Assembly (NCBI GenBank): GCA_030762175.1 | Contig: CM060830.1 | Location: 47,498,501 to 47,562,500, forward strand | Origin: Metallyticus violacea | Lineage: Eukaryota; Arthropoda; Insecta; Mantodea; Metallyticidae | Direction of reading: 5' to 3' | Length of the DNA: 64,000 bases | Part shown: positions 45,877 through 58,393 of the stretch, piece after piece | Numbering within the stretch: position 1 is the stretch's first letter | Layout of the letters: every line of letters begins with the position of its first letter | Position numbers and translations under genes: made by a program | Notes under the pieces: generated by a model | What the model was told of the DNA's origin: nothing | Seen by the model: only the letters and a program-made list of their open reading frames with translations | Databases searched by the model: none

Positions 45877-48089
45877 AGAGCAGGTTAGTATTATCAAAGT
45901 CTACTAATTTATTTGGTAGTCAACATAACTTAACATATTTTTATTAATTATTTAATTGTACATGCAATTCTGCGAAGAAGATGGGTGATTGCCGTTTTCA
46001 ATACCACACAAATTGTTTTCTTTAATGTAATTGTAACGTAATATTCAATTGATGGTAACAGTGTAACTGTATAAACAATTTCATGACCTAATTATTACTA
46101 TGGTAATTTATACAACTATTGTACGCATATAGCATCTTATGTAATTTTCACTAACAATAAAGGCTGTAAATCATTCCTGTAAAAGAAATAAATAAATAAA
46201 AATAAAAAAAAACATTCCAAACGCAATGTGTGTTGAAATTTAAATGGGATCTTACGTCCTTTCACGACGTCATGGTTATGTTTGCAGTTTATCCGAAACT
46301 AGTAATCAAACATTTTTTTTTCTGTATGGGAATTAAGCAAGGGTTTTGCTTTTATTACTGACATGATGTAGCGAAAACAGAGAATTTTAACCACAATAAT
46401 TGGCTTAAGGAAAATACTCAATTAAAATTATTTTTCACTTCAAATCGACGCATATGTTCAGAGTTATGTAACAATTAAAACAAATTAAAGGCAAAACTTA
46501 TTCCTAATCGTTGAAATAGTGGCCAATGGTCCAAGAATTCATTCACACGAACGATACTCCCTTAACCAGATCTCCGTAGATAAACCACTTATAAAACGAA
46601 TATCTTGAAAATTACCTACACTATGAATAACCAACCATCCCTCTTCCAGTTACGGAAGTAACTTTCACGAATAAATGCATAATGTTGTTAAGAACATTCA
46701 TGACGGACCTAAGCAATATTTTAAAATAATTAATGAAGTAATAAAAACATTGATAACATTTATTTACAATTAAGATGTACATAGATGAACATAAAATTAA
46801 AAAAAAAAAAAAAACACGGCCCAAATCATTTATGTTTCGGGGGTTAAACTCACCCCATATTAATTTAAAAAAGGAAGCTCATTTTAAAGTTAAACAATAC
46901 AGACCTATTTATACAGGGATATTTTAATCGAAAGGAAAATATTGCGTATTTATTATATAGTGTCAATGAATAGGAAAGCTCTTCAATTTAGTAAGAACTC
47001 TAAATATTTAAAAATGTCAAGGGCATGCCATACACGATACAGCATGTCAACATATGATTCCAAGACTATAGAACATATTTTGTGCATGTCCTACAAATAC
47101 TAATGTAAACTTCGGACATTTTATTTATCTTTTAGTATATTTTTCTATAATAAATATGCAAGTTGTTTCATTCTTTTAGAATACTCTGTATATGTTTCAG
47201 CCTTTATTTAGACAGCGGCACAAAATACTGTTTTTCACAATTCTTAAATAATGAAATCTAAATGGAAATCCATATATTTCATAATGAATAATTAGTAGAG
47301 GGTCCTCTAATCAGTTTTAAAAGTCTTGAAGGTATTACGAGTAAATAATATAAACGAATTCCATGTTGCCACCCGTGCGTTATCTTTCGTTGCAACCTTT
47401 CAGGAGGTAACAGTGGGACTGGGGCGATTATTTCAATTACTCCAGTGCAGAGCAATATGCATAATTTACCATGTTCACTCCCTTGCATAAAAACATTTTT
47501 GTACTTTAGATGTGGTAGGTTTGGAGTTTTACCTTCCATGTTTTTAAACTGCTGTTTATGTTTATGGAAAGGATTAGTTGAAAATTGCCTTTATGTAGAC
47601 TTTCAGAAGCCCATCAACATAGTCTGAATATTCAGCTATTGCAATAAAACAAAGAAGGTACCCTTATAAGCATTTATTACTTCACACAACCACTATGATA
47701 AACTACCCCTTAGCTAACGGAACCAGTTTCATTGTTTACTGACGAAAGCACATTATAGCACATATATCACATGTTTCGAAAATAGATGGGGTTCTAAAAG
47801 GGACAGGACTGCGCCTAAGGAGTGATATCAGTCCAAGAAAAGTGAAACCAACACGCTAAATCTTTCATCACACACGGACACAGAATATCACAAAAGGCAC
47901 ACTTAACGCTTGCCCCACTCAGTCCTTGGCGCAAACTGACAGCCGTGTATCGCACATTACAAATTCATACACATAATTAAATTCTTTGGCTATACAATTA
48001 TATCTTGCATACCGTCATTTAAACTTATATCACTCTTTTCCACTAGTGATTCAGGGCCCATGGGAGAAAATGCCGGCATCAACATACCT

Positions 48090-48120
<31 letters not shown>

Positions 48121-49361
48121 GCCTCGTTCAATCCATGAAATTGAACTGACAATATCTTCTTGTATAACAACTTTAATATGATTGTGGTAAATAAAAATGT
48201 AAAAGAGATGTTGAATAAATAAGCATTTAGTTTGAAATAGGAACTTACCAATATCCCCTCATATAATTATAAATATTCATTGGAATTCTTAAGCAGTTAT
48301 CACCAAGTTAGATACACTCAAACTACTAGCAAGAACAGATAAACCAGAACTTATGGGAGACAGGCTTAAGGGGAAAGATTGGTTGTAGCTCGCGGACTAT
48401 TTCACTACTTTCTTTCTTGTCTACAGTCCAACACGAACATAACTTCATTCCATTTCCTTCTGGTTTTAGTGCTTAGAAATTTCGTTATCTAATTATAAAC
48501 AAACACATTTGATACCATAATAATATTGCAGCCCTGAGAGCTTCATTGATAACAGATTTTAAAGCCTCCTTAGTCTATATTTCCAGCTTACTGGATTCTT
48601 CCAGTGTGCCAAACTTTAGACAGAAATGTACATCAGCTCCTCCGAAAGTTTTCATCCTCCCAAATATTTATGAAATATAATAACTTCAAGACGATAAATA
48701 AATCAGTTGTAACAGCAGCGCTAGGACAGAAAGCACGCCACTGGCTTGTAATGCCAAGTGATGTGGAAAATCCTGCGTCACACACAATGGCCGGAAGGGA
48801 CGGTTATTCCTGACCAATGAGGTTTCCCTTCCTTGATGATAAGCGTGTATCCATTAGGAGGAGCAGAACGAGAGAGATTAAGGATCGGTACAACCACATT
48901 TCAGCACGGAACAGAAAATGGCACTCCGCCTCTGTTTTAAGCGCGTCACTTGCCTCGCCAGAGAACATCTATTACCGCCGAACTCTCCTCAGCTGTGTGC
49001 AGCTGTGTTCGGGCCTCAAGGGCTCTTAAACTCTGGGGAATGGTCACGACTCCATTTCTTTACTTCCTAGTCAATTCCACCCTAACTCAGTTGGCAAATT
49101 CTGCACAAGCGCTACACCCGTGCGAGAAAACATCCAGTTGGGGGCGAGATAAATAACTAAATAAATGTCAGCCTCCTGAGGATAATAGCGGACAGCGGAA
49201 ACCCTAGAAGCAGCAATATTAATAGTAAACAATAGCAAAACACACAGCATAGTACATTAGAGATGGGATGATACAAATTTTTATCAATTCTCGATATTTC
49301 CATATTTATATTAAATAAAATAAAATGTTTAGAAATTAATATATCAAATAGATCTTTTTAA
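45877..49361. other. No recognised repeat; poly(A) and GC-richer blocks
   Basis: An A27 run lies at 48094-48120 without an adjacent SINE body. A GC-richer stretch at about 48700-49190 contains GCTGTGTGCAGCTGTGTTC and several open frames without recognised motifs. It could be conserved non-coding DNA or an unknown repeat. The rest is AT-rich. Confidence 0.3.
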
Positions 49362-49600
49362 TAATGTTTAACGCCAATTTTTACTACTGAGGCACCACAG
49401 GCAGTGAACACTAACGATACATGAGATGAAACTATAAATTCAGAAAGGATTTTTTTAAGGAAGGAAACGTTCCAGGCCTAGGTTTAGAGTACCTTCCCGG
49501 CATTCGTCATTAATGAGGAAAATTTGGAAAAACCTCAGTCAGGGAGGACGGTCCTGGTGGGATTCGAACAACCCCAGAACCCCCGCTCCGCGCCTTAAAA
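49362..49600 (-). mobile_element. SINE-A copy, head truncated
   Basis: 3' end AATGTTTAACGCCAATTTTT, intact body, and B-box region GGGATTCGAACAACCCCAG with a 3-base insertion. The rest of the head is shortened after CCGCTCCGCGCCTTAA, so the outermost bases are missing. Confidence 0.9.
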
Positions 49601-49757
49601 TTTTTCACTAAAAACAATTTTATAAACTGAAGTAACACTTTGCAAGAAACATTTCATACAAATGCAACAAATGGCTTGATTATTATTCTTAGATAATATA
49701 ATTTAAAATGGTTGCAAACTGCATTCATATTATCCAAAGGTAGACCACGAAACGTAC

Positions 49758-50057
49758 TTTTGATTGATTTGATTTATTTAAGGACGGTCTTTAACATCTC
49801 AGGTCATCAGCGTCCCATTCAATTCAGGGCGAAAAATGGCCGACAAATTTTGCTCAGAGGCCTCTTTTTTCAGTCTTGAGGTTCTTTACCGTGCCGTAAA
49901 TGTACGACACCTGATCCACGGCTTTACTTCCCTTTAGAAGGAAGCCATAATTAGAATTTTTACGCCCGAAAAAAATTCATAGATCTGGCCGGATTGGAAA
50001 CTACGATCTTGGATTTAGAAGGCAAGTATGGTTACCACTACACCACCAGGATCGACG
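49758..50057 (-). mobile_element. SINE-B copy, full length with TSD
   Basis: Minus sense begins GTCGATCCTGGTGGTGTAG. The B-box region is diverged (TAGTTTCCAATCCGGCC). CGAAACGTAC occurs at 49748-49757 and 50058-50067 as a 10-bp TSD. The SINE-A ending 150 bp away is a separate insertion. Confidence 0.93.
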
Positions 50058-50067
50058 CGAAACGTAC

Positions 50068-50549
50068 CGTATATTGTCACTTCAAAATAGCAAATTACTT
50101 GCAAATAATAGCTAATGGATCATCAACACTTACCTTCGGGCTCGGGTGAACCATAGGAAAAAGTTGGTACGCCTACATTTATGACTTCCTTCCTTTGAAA
50201 CTGGTTATTAAAATGTAATCCGCCCACCGTTGCTAAAGTTTGGATTTTGAAGGTGAACACATAAATATTATACGCTCAGCGCTCGGTCAGTGCTGCCACC
50301 CGATTCCCATTTCTTAGTGAAAGCTTGGCTACACAGTGACTGCGGAGGGACTTTTTCAATTACTCTTTAGACAATGCAAAATCGGATTGAATGCTAAAGT
50401 GTGATATTGCTACAAGTTGTTTGAGAGATTAGATACTTTAACAGCTCACATGAAATGTTTACCAAAAGTCTCTTATTGTACAAACTCATAACTGAAGTTA
50501 TGTTGTAGGGAGCGCGGTTTTACCATATGCGCGAAAAAAAAAGATCATA
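50068..50549. other. No recognised feature
   Basis: Unassigned, moderately AT-rich. Confidence 0.4.
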
Positions 50550-50560
50550 AAATAATAATA

Positions 50561-50619
<59 letters not shown>
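50550..50619. repeat. (ATA)n microsatellite
   Basis: About 22 AAT/ATA units with one interruption near 50561. A (TAA)n tail is also the LINE tail type at 29 kb, but no LINE sequence is recognised beside this one. Confidence 0.95.
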
Positions 50620-50620
<1 letters not shown>

Positions 50621-51957
50621 CTAGAACAACAGCACGTTCAAATATCTACTTTTAAGCTACAATTCATCACGTTTTAGTACCATGTCATGTGGTTTTTAAA
50701 CAAATTTGTAGCTCAAACTGAAGTAAGGAAGGGTAGTTAACTTTTAATATGAAGTTTAGCAGGGCACATACTTTCTAGGCACACTATCTTTTATTTAGAA
50801 GCTGGTGCAAGAGACAGGTGTTTCTCGCGACCTCTTTAAAACAAAATTAATTTAAATAACTACACTATCAAAGAATTGAAAAAGTACAGAGCTCAGATAC
50901 ATTTATAGCGTTTTATATCGATACCTATTGTGTACCGAGAACGCATTTATAATTTATATATTTGCATAATTACATAATTTGTTAAATAGCTGGAAAAAAG
51001 TGATTTTACAGGCCTTTTATTTTAAAAACTGACCAGTCTTATTAGCTACCAACTTAAAATAATTGCAGCATAAACAAAAAAAAAAAATCAATTTAAATAC
51101 TGAAGGTGGTAGTTTAAAATCAATGAATTGATTAAATTCAATTTTTCATCCCATTCACCCCTATTGTGAACTTTTAAATGGCACGCCTAGCTTATAATAC
51201 TAACTTTTTGAACATTATCCAATATATTGTCTATCATTACCTGGCAGGCAAGATTACTGCTGCTGCTTTTTAACTGTGCAGAATAAAATTACAAGACTAT
51301 TGAACATTTAATCTAATAGTTGTGTTTTGATCATAGTATTCTATCTAAATTGAAACAAAAACGATATAAAATAAAATGTGTGTTTACAATTTAGCTATCT
51401 TTAAATTTAAACATCATAAGGTATGTGTGGCGTTTGAAATTTCAAATATAGGTAGGGGTGAAATCTAAAATATAATCAAAAATTGTTTTATACGACTCTC
51501 CCCTCAATATACAATTAATTTAATGAAATTTATTATAAATGTATAGTTATTCAAACTGACAAGTTTTGAAATGACAACTACAACAATTCTTATGATAGAA
51601 TTTAATTAAAGTTTATATTATAAAATAAATATTTTGCAAAATGTGCAAAAAAGTGCTAAAAGTGCTAAGGATACTCATTTGGCCACAAAATACTTAATTT
51701 GTACATGAGCAAGACATTTTTCCAGTATTTTGTTCATAATCAAATGAAATTGACAAATTATTCCTTCTACACCGGTCGCTGATTGCCTAAAAAGAGTTCA
51801 ATAACAGAAATAGTCATTTTTGTTGTTGAAGACGACCGTAAAAGTATTGTATTCTACACTCAGACAGTTTTCAAATTAAGCGAATCGTTAACAAACAGCT
51901 GTGTAAAATAAAATAGAAGCACATTTCGGGTATAATAAGATAACTTTTTGTTTGAAT
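50620..51957. other. No recognised feature
   Basis: AT-rich DNA, no long frames. Confidence 0.45.
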
Positions 51958-52188
51958 GATTTATTTATGGACGCTCTTTAACATCTCAGGTCATCAGCGT
52001 CTCATTCAACTCAGGGCGTGAAACGGCCGACAAATTTTGCTCAGAGGCTTCTCTTTCAGGCCTTGAGGTTCTTTTCGTGCCGTAAATGTACGACACGGGA
52101 CCCACGGCTTTACTTCCCTTCCGAAGGAAGCCATACTTACGATTTTTACGCCCCGAAAAAATTCATCGGTCCTTGCCATAATAAGATG
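51958..52188 (-). mobile_element. SINE-B copy lacking the tRNA head
   Basis: From the 3' end (TTATTTATGGACGCTCTTTA on plus) through the body to CGAAAAAATTCATCGGTCCT. It then breaks off, so the A and B boxes are absent. It is close to the family consensus, so truncation at integration is likely. Confidence 0.92.
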
Positions 52189-53794
52189 TCAATAGGCATC
52201 GGAATTTTTAAGCACCAACACCAGAATAAAGCGTAATGAAGTTACTATTACTGTTTAGATGAAAGACATGCAGAACTAGATGGGATGGGGCGAGGTTATT
52301 ATTGTCCCACACTTTACTGCTACATATGTTGCTTATAAATACTGACTCTCCGGCGTTTTGGGCTGGTATCATTGTAGGTACTCGTGTGGCAGTTTTCATC
52401 TTCGAGTCAAGTTAAAATAGTATACCTGATACCAGTTTTCTCTGCTATATACCTAATAGTCACATCTATCTTGCAATATTAATCATTCACTTTATGCATG
52501 TTTTCTCCTATTGTGACAATGATCCAAAGATCACCACTGTGCTCCATTCTACCATACTTAAAAGCAAGGTATCATCACTTTACTATTTCTCCAAACTTGA
52601 TACGACACATCTTGAATTGCAGAAGAACTCTCCTTGACATGTATTTAATCACAGCTCTTTGCTAGTCATGGCCCATTTTCCCAGTGACTCAGCATTTATT
52701 TCCACAGCTGACATGACGTAACTCAACAATGTGTGAACTTGAAACTGCGCAAGCGCTGTTTATACATTTCAAGCATGCTTGGGTCACAATATAAACCATT
52801 TAAACTAAAATTTGATCAGGGATACGGCAATAGATCAACCTTCGTTGATGGAATACTTTAGTTTTGTGCGAATTGCATTGTTTTAAGCTTTTTTAATTTA
52901 TTATTTTCGTTATTTATGGCTTTTTCTCCGTAAAACATTCTCGGAATATAGTATAGAAGAATAGAAGCAAGGATACAGCACGCTAAAATCCCAGATCAAA
53001 TGTACATGGTGAAGATAATACGATGACTAAATTCTAATAAAAGCGAAAATGATGCACCGTCCAAGCTTTTTAAAAAATTATATAAATTGAAATATTGATG
53101 CATCGTAGCATTACAAATATACATGCCAGGGACTGCGTCAACCAGGGGGTAAATGTTCAGTACTTGTATGAAATAAACTGAAAGAAGCTATATTGCATTT
53201 GCAGAAATTAAGGTTCTTATATCCTCGCAAATTAGAACAGCACGAGAAAAAAAAATTATATGAATTAGTAGATAAAATATTGGCGGATCATGTTTTTTAT
53301 GGACACCCTAAAAATATGCACGTCAGTGAAATAAAACATAAAATCTTTGACAGTTACGTCTCGAAAGCCACAATATAACAAACGCACAGGTACGTCAGCA
53401 CGAGGCTATTTCCAAAATGCCTTGGATGCAATGTAATGTGATACAGGAACACGCGTCCAAGGGGCATATTAGTACATTCATGCTAATTAATTGCTTCATT
53501 ATCGGCGAAGCCTGAGCATATTTGCACATTGGAACGTGAGTAGACTTGGCAATGGAACCTTGTGAGATATCCAACAACTAAAACAACTGGAGAGGATAGC
53601 CAGATCAATTTCCACGTCAGTACTGAAAATAATCATTTTAAAATATCACTAAAGCTACAAATTATTTTAGAAAAATGCATTAGTACACCCAATTTAAAAT
53701 ATTGGCTAATCCATATGAAATCTCACTCCAAGAAATATCACAAATTAGCTTTGGTTTGATAAAAGTATGTAAAGAAATGCAAATATACTCCGAC
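52189..53794. other. No recognised repeat
   Basis: The frame 53193-53378 (HLQKLRFLYPRKLEQHEKKK at its start) is lysine-rich and unrecognised. It lies just upstream of R2 copy 2. No motif assignment. Confidence 0.3.
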
Positions 53795-54865
53795 CATTTC
53801 ACTCAATGTGACGTCATCTTAAAATCGACCAATGAAACGAAACAAAATTTTAAATTTTTACCAATTACAACCGGATTGCGGAGTGAATTATCGAAAAAAA
53901 TTTATCAAATTCGTTTTATCACGCGAAAGCATTTGTCTTATGGTCAGTGTAGCCACCTCTATTACTCCACTATATAATTGCTGAACACGCATCACTGACC
54001 ACTTTTGCTACAGGCGGTGGGAAGCTATTGATAGCAACAAAAGCATGGACAATCATAACGCAAATTAAATGTGCAAATTGATGTTATCATTAGGAATTCC
54101 AAACCACAGAACACAAAGAAAAATAGAGACACTGTGCTATCTTCTCTCTCTGTTTGTATTACAAAATCGAACTACAGCGCCTGTAATAGTTCACTTTGTC
54201 CATTACAGCTTTACGGTTTCTTAAAAGAATAAATATTCATAAGTACAAGTGTTAAAATTCTATGTGAAATTTTCAAATATATATCACTATACTTCTTATT
54301 CTATTCAATGAAAACCACCACGGGTGGCCGAGGTCGTTAAGGCGCGAACTCGTAAGCGGGAGGTCTGGGGTTCGAATCCCACCAGAACCGTCCTCCCTGA
54401 CTGAGATTTTTTCCAGGCTTTTCTCAGTCCTCATAAATGGCAAATGCGGAAGGTACCCTAAACTTACGCCTGCAACGCTTCCTTCCTTAAAAATAAATCC
54501 TATCCCAATATATACTTTCATCTCATGTATCATCAGTGTCACCGCCTGTGGTGCCTCTGTAGCAAAAACGGGCATTTTACATCATTCTTTCTGTTCATGA
54601 AGTAGTCCTGAACTCTTATTTTGCTCTTCTCTGTTGGCATTACTAATAATGTCGCAAGATTAGTTCAAAATATTATTTTGTAAGCCAAGTTTACAGAAAT
54701 TATATCTATAAATATCACTCGAGGGTTTGAGTTTTCACAAACCTTTCGTGACATTAGTTGTCATAAATTTATCATATATTTGAGAGGCTAAAAATATGGA
54801 AGATTATAAACCCAAAAGTTTAGTGCTATACCTGATTGCACAAATTCTAATACTGTTTATATTTA
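53795..54865. repeat. Dispersed repeat R2, copy 2, split by SINE-A
   Basis: Counterpart of 23725-24560, described there. The alignment resumes after the SINE-A at 54313-54587. Copy 1 lacks the SINE, so the insertion came after the R2 copies separated. Confidence 0.75.
54313..54587 (+). mobile_element. SINE-A copy inside R2, best preserved
   Basis: Starts ACCACCACGGGTGGCCGAGG, then TCGTTAAGGCGCGAACTCG. The B box GGGGTTCGAATCCCACC and the body are near consensus. The 3' end is AAAACGGGCATTTTACATC. The flanks TTCTATTCAATGAA (54299-54312) and TTCTGTTCATGAA (about 54588-54600) look like an imperfect TSD. Confidence 0.92.
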
Positions 54866-55367
54866 ATATAACACATCAACAGGTACACAAGTAATTCATA
54901 TTTTACTAACTTCCCTATGGAAACCGGTAACATGAAACTTATCGGCTGATTGTTCTCTCAGACAAACACGTGGCAATATAATTTTTATTTCTCATTAATA
55001 AGAACTCATAAACATACTTTTGTTACATTATATTTGAACACAGAGAACTGGAGACAGAGCTGGAAACAACTGGAAAGCCAGTTAAATAAGAATAATTTCT
55101 AAGTGTATATATGTAACATTAAGGTTAAGTGAATAGATGACCAACTAAGTAAATGTGATAAGGTACAACAAAATCGTATTTGAAATGTGATAACACAGAT
55201 TAGGCTCATGGGTCCTGCACCCATATCTGAGCTCAAATTCGCTATCTCCTACTAGGCTAGCAGGAAGCCTTTTGCCCTATAGGGTCTCTTATTCGTTCAT
55301 TCGTATTTGAGACACAAGGGTCTTGCTAGTTGCGTTCACACGTGGTCGTGCGGGGCACAACAAAATG
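54866..55367. other. No recognised feature
   Basis: A GC-neutral patch at 55200-55300 (CATGGGTCCTGCACCCATAT) contains a small inverted repeat. Unassigned. Confidence 0.35.
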
Positions 55368-55625
55368 TCAGAGCTGCATTACAGGACTTCCAAATATATC
55401 CTTACCGCTTGCACAGACTTTTGTAACTCTGTAGCTGGATTTGTCATACTCGCGGCCTGTACTCCTACAAGAAAAAAAATGGTGGAACCACACCTCGTCT
55501 GGAAATAACACAAGCTGTGGGTCCATTATCCCTTCAGTCACAGATGAAAGAAACCATTCATTACAACGCACACCTACTACGGGATCACCTTGTCGTAGAC
55601 AATGGGCACGCATACACTTGCAAAC
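55368..55625 (-). pseudogene. Mariner-like transposase fragment around the first catalytic Asp
   Basis: The minus-strand frame reads VRCNEWFLSSVTEGIMDPQL then VLFPDEVWFHHFFSCRSTGR. This matches the block in mariner-like transposases where a C-E-W-F-L segment precedes F-x-D-E-A-W-F-H-L-x-G-Y-V. The DE of the first catalytic site is kept (about 55485-55500). After HHFF it drifts and ends at 55368. Both the N-terminal DNA-binding part and the rest of the catalytic domain are missing. It cannot be active. Confidence 0.7.
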
Positions 55626-57387
55626 TTTTAATTTTAACTATTTTGTTACTGTATTTGTAGAAGACAACTAAATTCAAGTTTGTGCTGATTTCGGAAGGGA
55701 TTTTGTTCATGAACGTCCAAGATTTGTACCAATTTGGTCAGATTTGTCTTTTATTAGAACTATAATGCAAAGTGTGTTCTGTTAGAAAGCGAATTGTTGT
55801 TCTGGAATTCCTCAAAAACGCGACTAGCTCATTCGTCATAACAACAACACTTACGCACAAAAACACATTGCTTTAAAGTCTTCGCGAATGAATGTACATT
55901 GGCGACTGTTCGAAAGTTCAAGTATAGGCAGGCGGCCTCTAGTGGAGAGGGAAGGCGGCGTTGGCCAAGGCACCAAACCCGTGCGCCGGTGAAGACACTT
56001 TCTGGAAGCACGATATTTTGACTTGAGAGTGCTGGCTGTGTAATAATTTTGCGTGCAAAACACGTATATAAAATACTTTTATTTCTATATATAATTTTTT
56101 TCCTTTCGGTTTGTTTATCTTAACATAACAAAATTGAAAACTATAATTGTATTAATAATTTGAAAATTTTCTAGTTTTATTTTGCATTGCCTTTATGGTA
56201 AAATCATTCAAATTTGCTTAAATATATTTATTATAATACTTCAAATTAATGACATGTTTTTTACGAATCTTTGTTCACTAAGATATGCGCTTTAAAACGA
56301 ACTATTGTTCAGATTTCCATTTAAAAGCTATTTGATAGCTGTCTCTATAGGAAAGGCACTTTTAATAAAATACGATAATTTCAGCGAATTATTACATACA
56401 AACTACTAAACCTAGGTATATCATGTTTTACACAAATATTCCTTTTTACTGCAATAGTATTGAAAAATATTAAAATTTAGATTTTCTAATTTTCTGTCCA
56501 ATTTCACAAAGAGTCGCTTACATCGGTAAGTAAATGCATTTGAATTTTATTTTATTTATTTTCTTCAATACTTAGCTGAAATACATTGCTATAGACATAA
56601 AAAATGGGCCTGTTTAGGCCATAGCATGGTATTCCTTTCTTTATTCTACTGGCTCAAACTGATGTGAAAGAATGTATGCCATGGTTCATTCATTATGGGG
56701 GGAGGGGGGGTATTGAGATAATTATCCAAGAGGAAGGAAAAGAGCGTTGAACTTGCCCACATTGTCAGTAACAACATTGTGGTTTTATACAGCATCCAGT
56801 TTCTTGCAAGTCATCATGACAGTTACTGAAGCATGTGGGCATGAAGGTCATTTCTTCGTAGCTCTTCATCGTGAGAATGCGTCAGTCTCAAGTTCTATGA
56901 AGCACACTGGCTTGCGGAACAACTTTTCGAGCCTACATCCTTTGAATCAAACTTCTAAGCTCTGAAGATGTTTCGCTATCAGTCGTCATTTATTTTAATT
57001 TCAAAACTAGAGCGCCATCCCAGAAAGTTGATCTACACATTTTAAGGTCGTTTTGTGGCACCTATTATTTTAACTAAAGGACATATTCCATTGAAAGGAA
57101 ACTATGATTGACAATGTATGCAACGGACCTAGAGTTGGATCGGTTGATGCCTTCTAGCCATACGGGGAAAGCTAGAAGCGAATTGACGGGTCTTGCGGCA
57201 ACTAAAGCGGGAACGCAAAGCGCAACAGAGCCTTGTAACGATTTAAACGAGTTCAATAAGAGACAAGCGTGGATAAAGTCGAGTGTAGAAAGAAAATTCA
57301 AATTTTGAGGCTTATACAGCATATAAGTAAGCGGTAGTAAATCATGGAAAACGAAGGTTACTGTAGCAATAGTCAAATTATCGCACT
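55626..57387. other. No firm feature
   Basis: A GC-richer patch lies at 55920-56000. G-rich GGGGGGAGGGGGGG is at about 56697-56710. A possible faint mariner trace near 56750-56830 (minus) was not accepted. Confidence 0.35.
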
Positions 57388-57398
57388 GACTGCATTTG

Positions 57399-57694
57399 CT
57401 TTTGTTTTGGTTCAATGATCAACGCTCTTTTACATTTCAGGGCACAGCGTCCATTCAATTCAGGGCGTGAAACGGCCGACAAATTATGATCAGAAGTCTC
57501 TTTTTTCAGACTCGAGATTCTTTTTCGTGCCGTAAATGTACGACACGGGACCCACGGCTTTACTTCCCTTCCGAAGGAAGCCATACTTAGGATTTTTACG
57601 CCCCGTAAAAAATCCATCGATCCTGGTCGGTTTGAATCCGCGATCTTGGATTTAGAAGGCAAATATGGTTACCACTACACCACCAGGACCAACA
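57399..57694 (-). mobile_element. SINE-B copy, full length with TSD
   Basis: Minus sense starts GTTGGTCCTGGTGGTGTAG and has the whole body. The 3' end is diverged (CCTGAAATGTAAAAGAGCG). GACTGCATTTG (57388-57398) and GACTGCCTTTG (57695-57705) form an 11-bp TSD with one mismatch. Confidence 0.93.
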
Positions 57695-57735
57695 GACTGC
57701 CTTTGTAAATTATTCATTTATAATGTATAAATTCA

Positions 57736-57875
57736 TTTATACAGGCTGTTTCAGAAATACTTTCACAAACTTTGGTGGAGGGTTCCTCACACCAAAACAA
57801 GAAAAAAAAAAAGTCCATGTAAACACATATCCGGAAGTTCTTAGTTTTTGAGTTATTAATGAAATACGCCAGAGT
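57736..57875 (+). mobile_element. Possible mariner-like terminal region
   Basis: GCTGTTTCAGAAATACTTTC, GGTGGAGGGTTCCTCACACC and TTTTTGAGTTATTAATGAAA occur in an order I associate with the 5' non-coding ends of some insect mariner-like elements. No paired end or transposase lies next to it. Low certainty. Confidence 0.3.
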
Positions 57876-58066
57876 TAAAATGACTATTTTTATCTCATCT
57901 TTAATATAGTTATTACCAAATGACATAAATGGCTAACCTTCAACAGTGTTATTGCCGCATTTTGAGATAGTATTTTATAATGTAAGTATGTAATAATGAT
58001 GCGCACCCGCAAGACTTGTATCGATAAAATTATTCGATTACTTAACAAAATTAATTTTACTTTCGG

Positions 58067-58249
58067 TTACGAACTTAAGTTGTTAACGCGTTGAAGTAAA
58101 CACTCCTGTACACTTGAGGGTGCTGAACTAGCCATAGGAAGAACATTTTTATTTTTGTTCTGTCCGCTACAATCACCTGCAATGTACAGATCGTAATTCC
58201 CTCCACATTTGGATTCTGCAGAGAATGAAGTAGACGGAAATGATTTCAT
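58067..58249 (-). pseudogene. Possible fragment of a transposase-like protein (GQNKN motif)
   Basis: The 60-codon minus frame contains NYDLYIAGDCSGQNKNKNVL at about residues 19-38. A block of the form D-[NG]-C-[AGS]-G-Q-N-K-N, preceded by a hydrophobic strand, occurs in a family of transposase-like arthropod proteins as I remember it. There the aspartate sits in a presumed catalytic strand. The rest of the frame has no match and is flanked by stops. It could be a decayed relic or coincidence. No terminal repeats were found. Confidence 0.25.
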
Positions 58250-58376
58250 TAGATCCTTTTACGTGTATTCTCTGTTCATTCTGTGATATTTTCTCTAAGC
58301 TATTCATTTTACTGACATTTTTATGAAAGACTCATCATAGAAATGAAGTAAATAGAGTTAGTTCATTTTGTCTCAA

Positions 58377-58393
58377 AAAAAAAAAAAAAAAAC
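58377..58393. repeat. Poly(A) run
   Basis: A homopolymer of about 17 A with no recognised SINE or LINE body next to it. Confidence 0.85.

Noticed and set aside
48604..49156. Three overlapping plus-strand frames in the GC-richer block
   Set aside because: No shared frame, no motif and no splice pattern, so not reported as genes.
54273..54575. 100-codon minus frame containing SGGIRTPDLPLT-like peptide
   Set aside because: It is simply the translated SINE-A; such peptides are a common annotation artefact from tRNA-derived SINEs.
56740..56970. Possible mariner fragment on the minus strand (NWMLYKTTM)
   Set aside because: Only a short resemblance to the 26.9 kb copy, and the DNA-x-x-H block is not readable.
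57378..57662. 94-codon minus frame
   Set aside because: Translation of the SINE-B body and head, not a gene.
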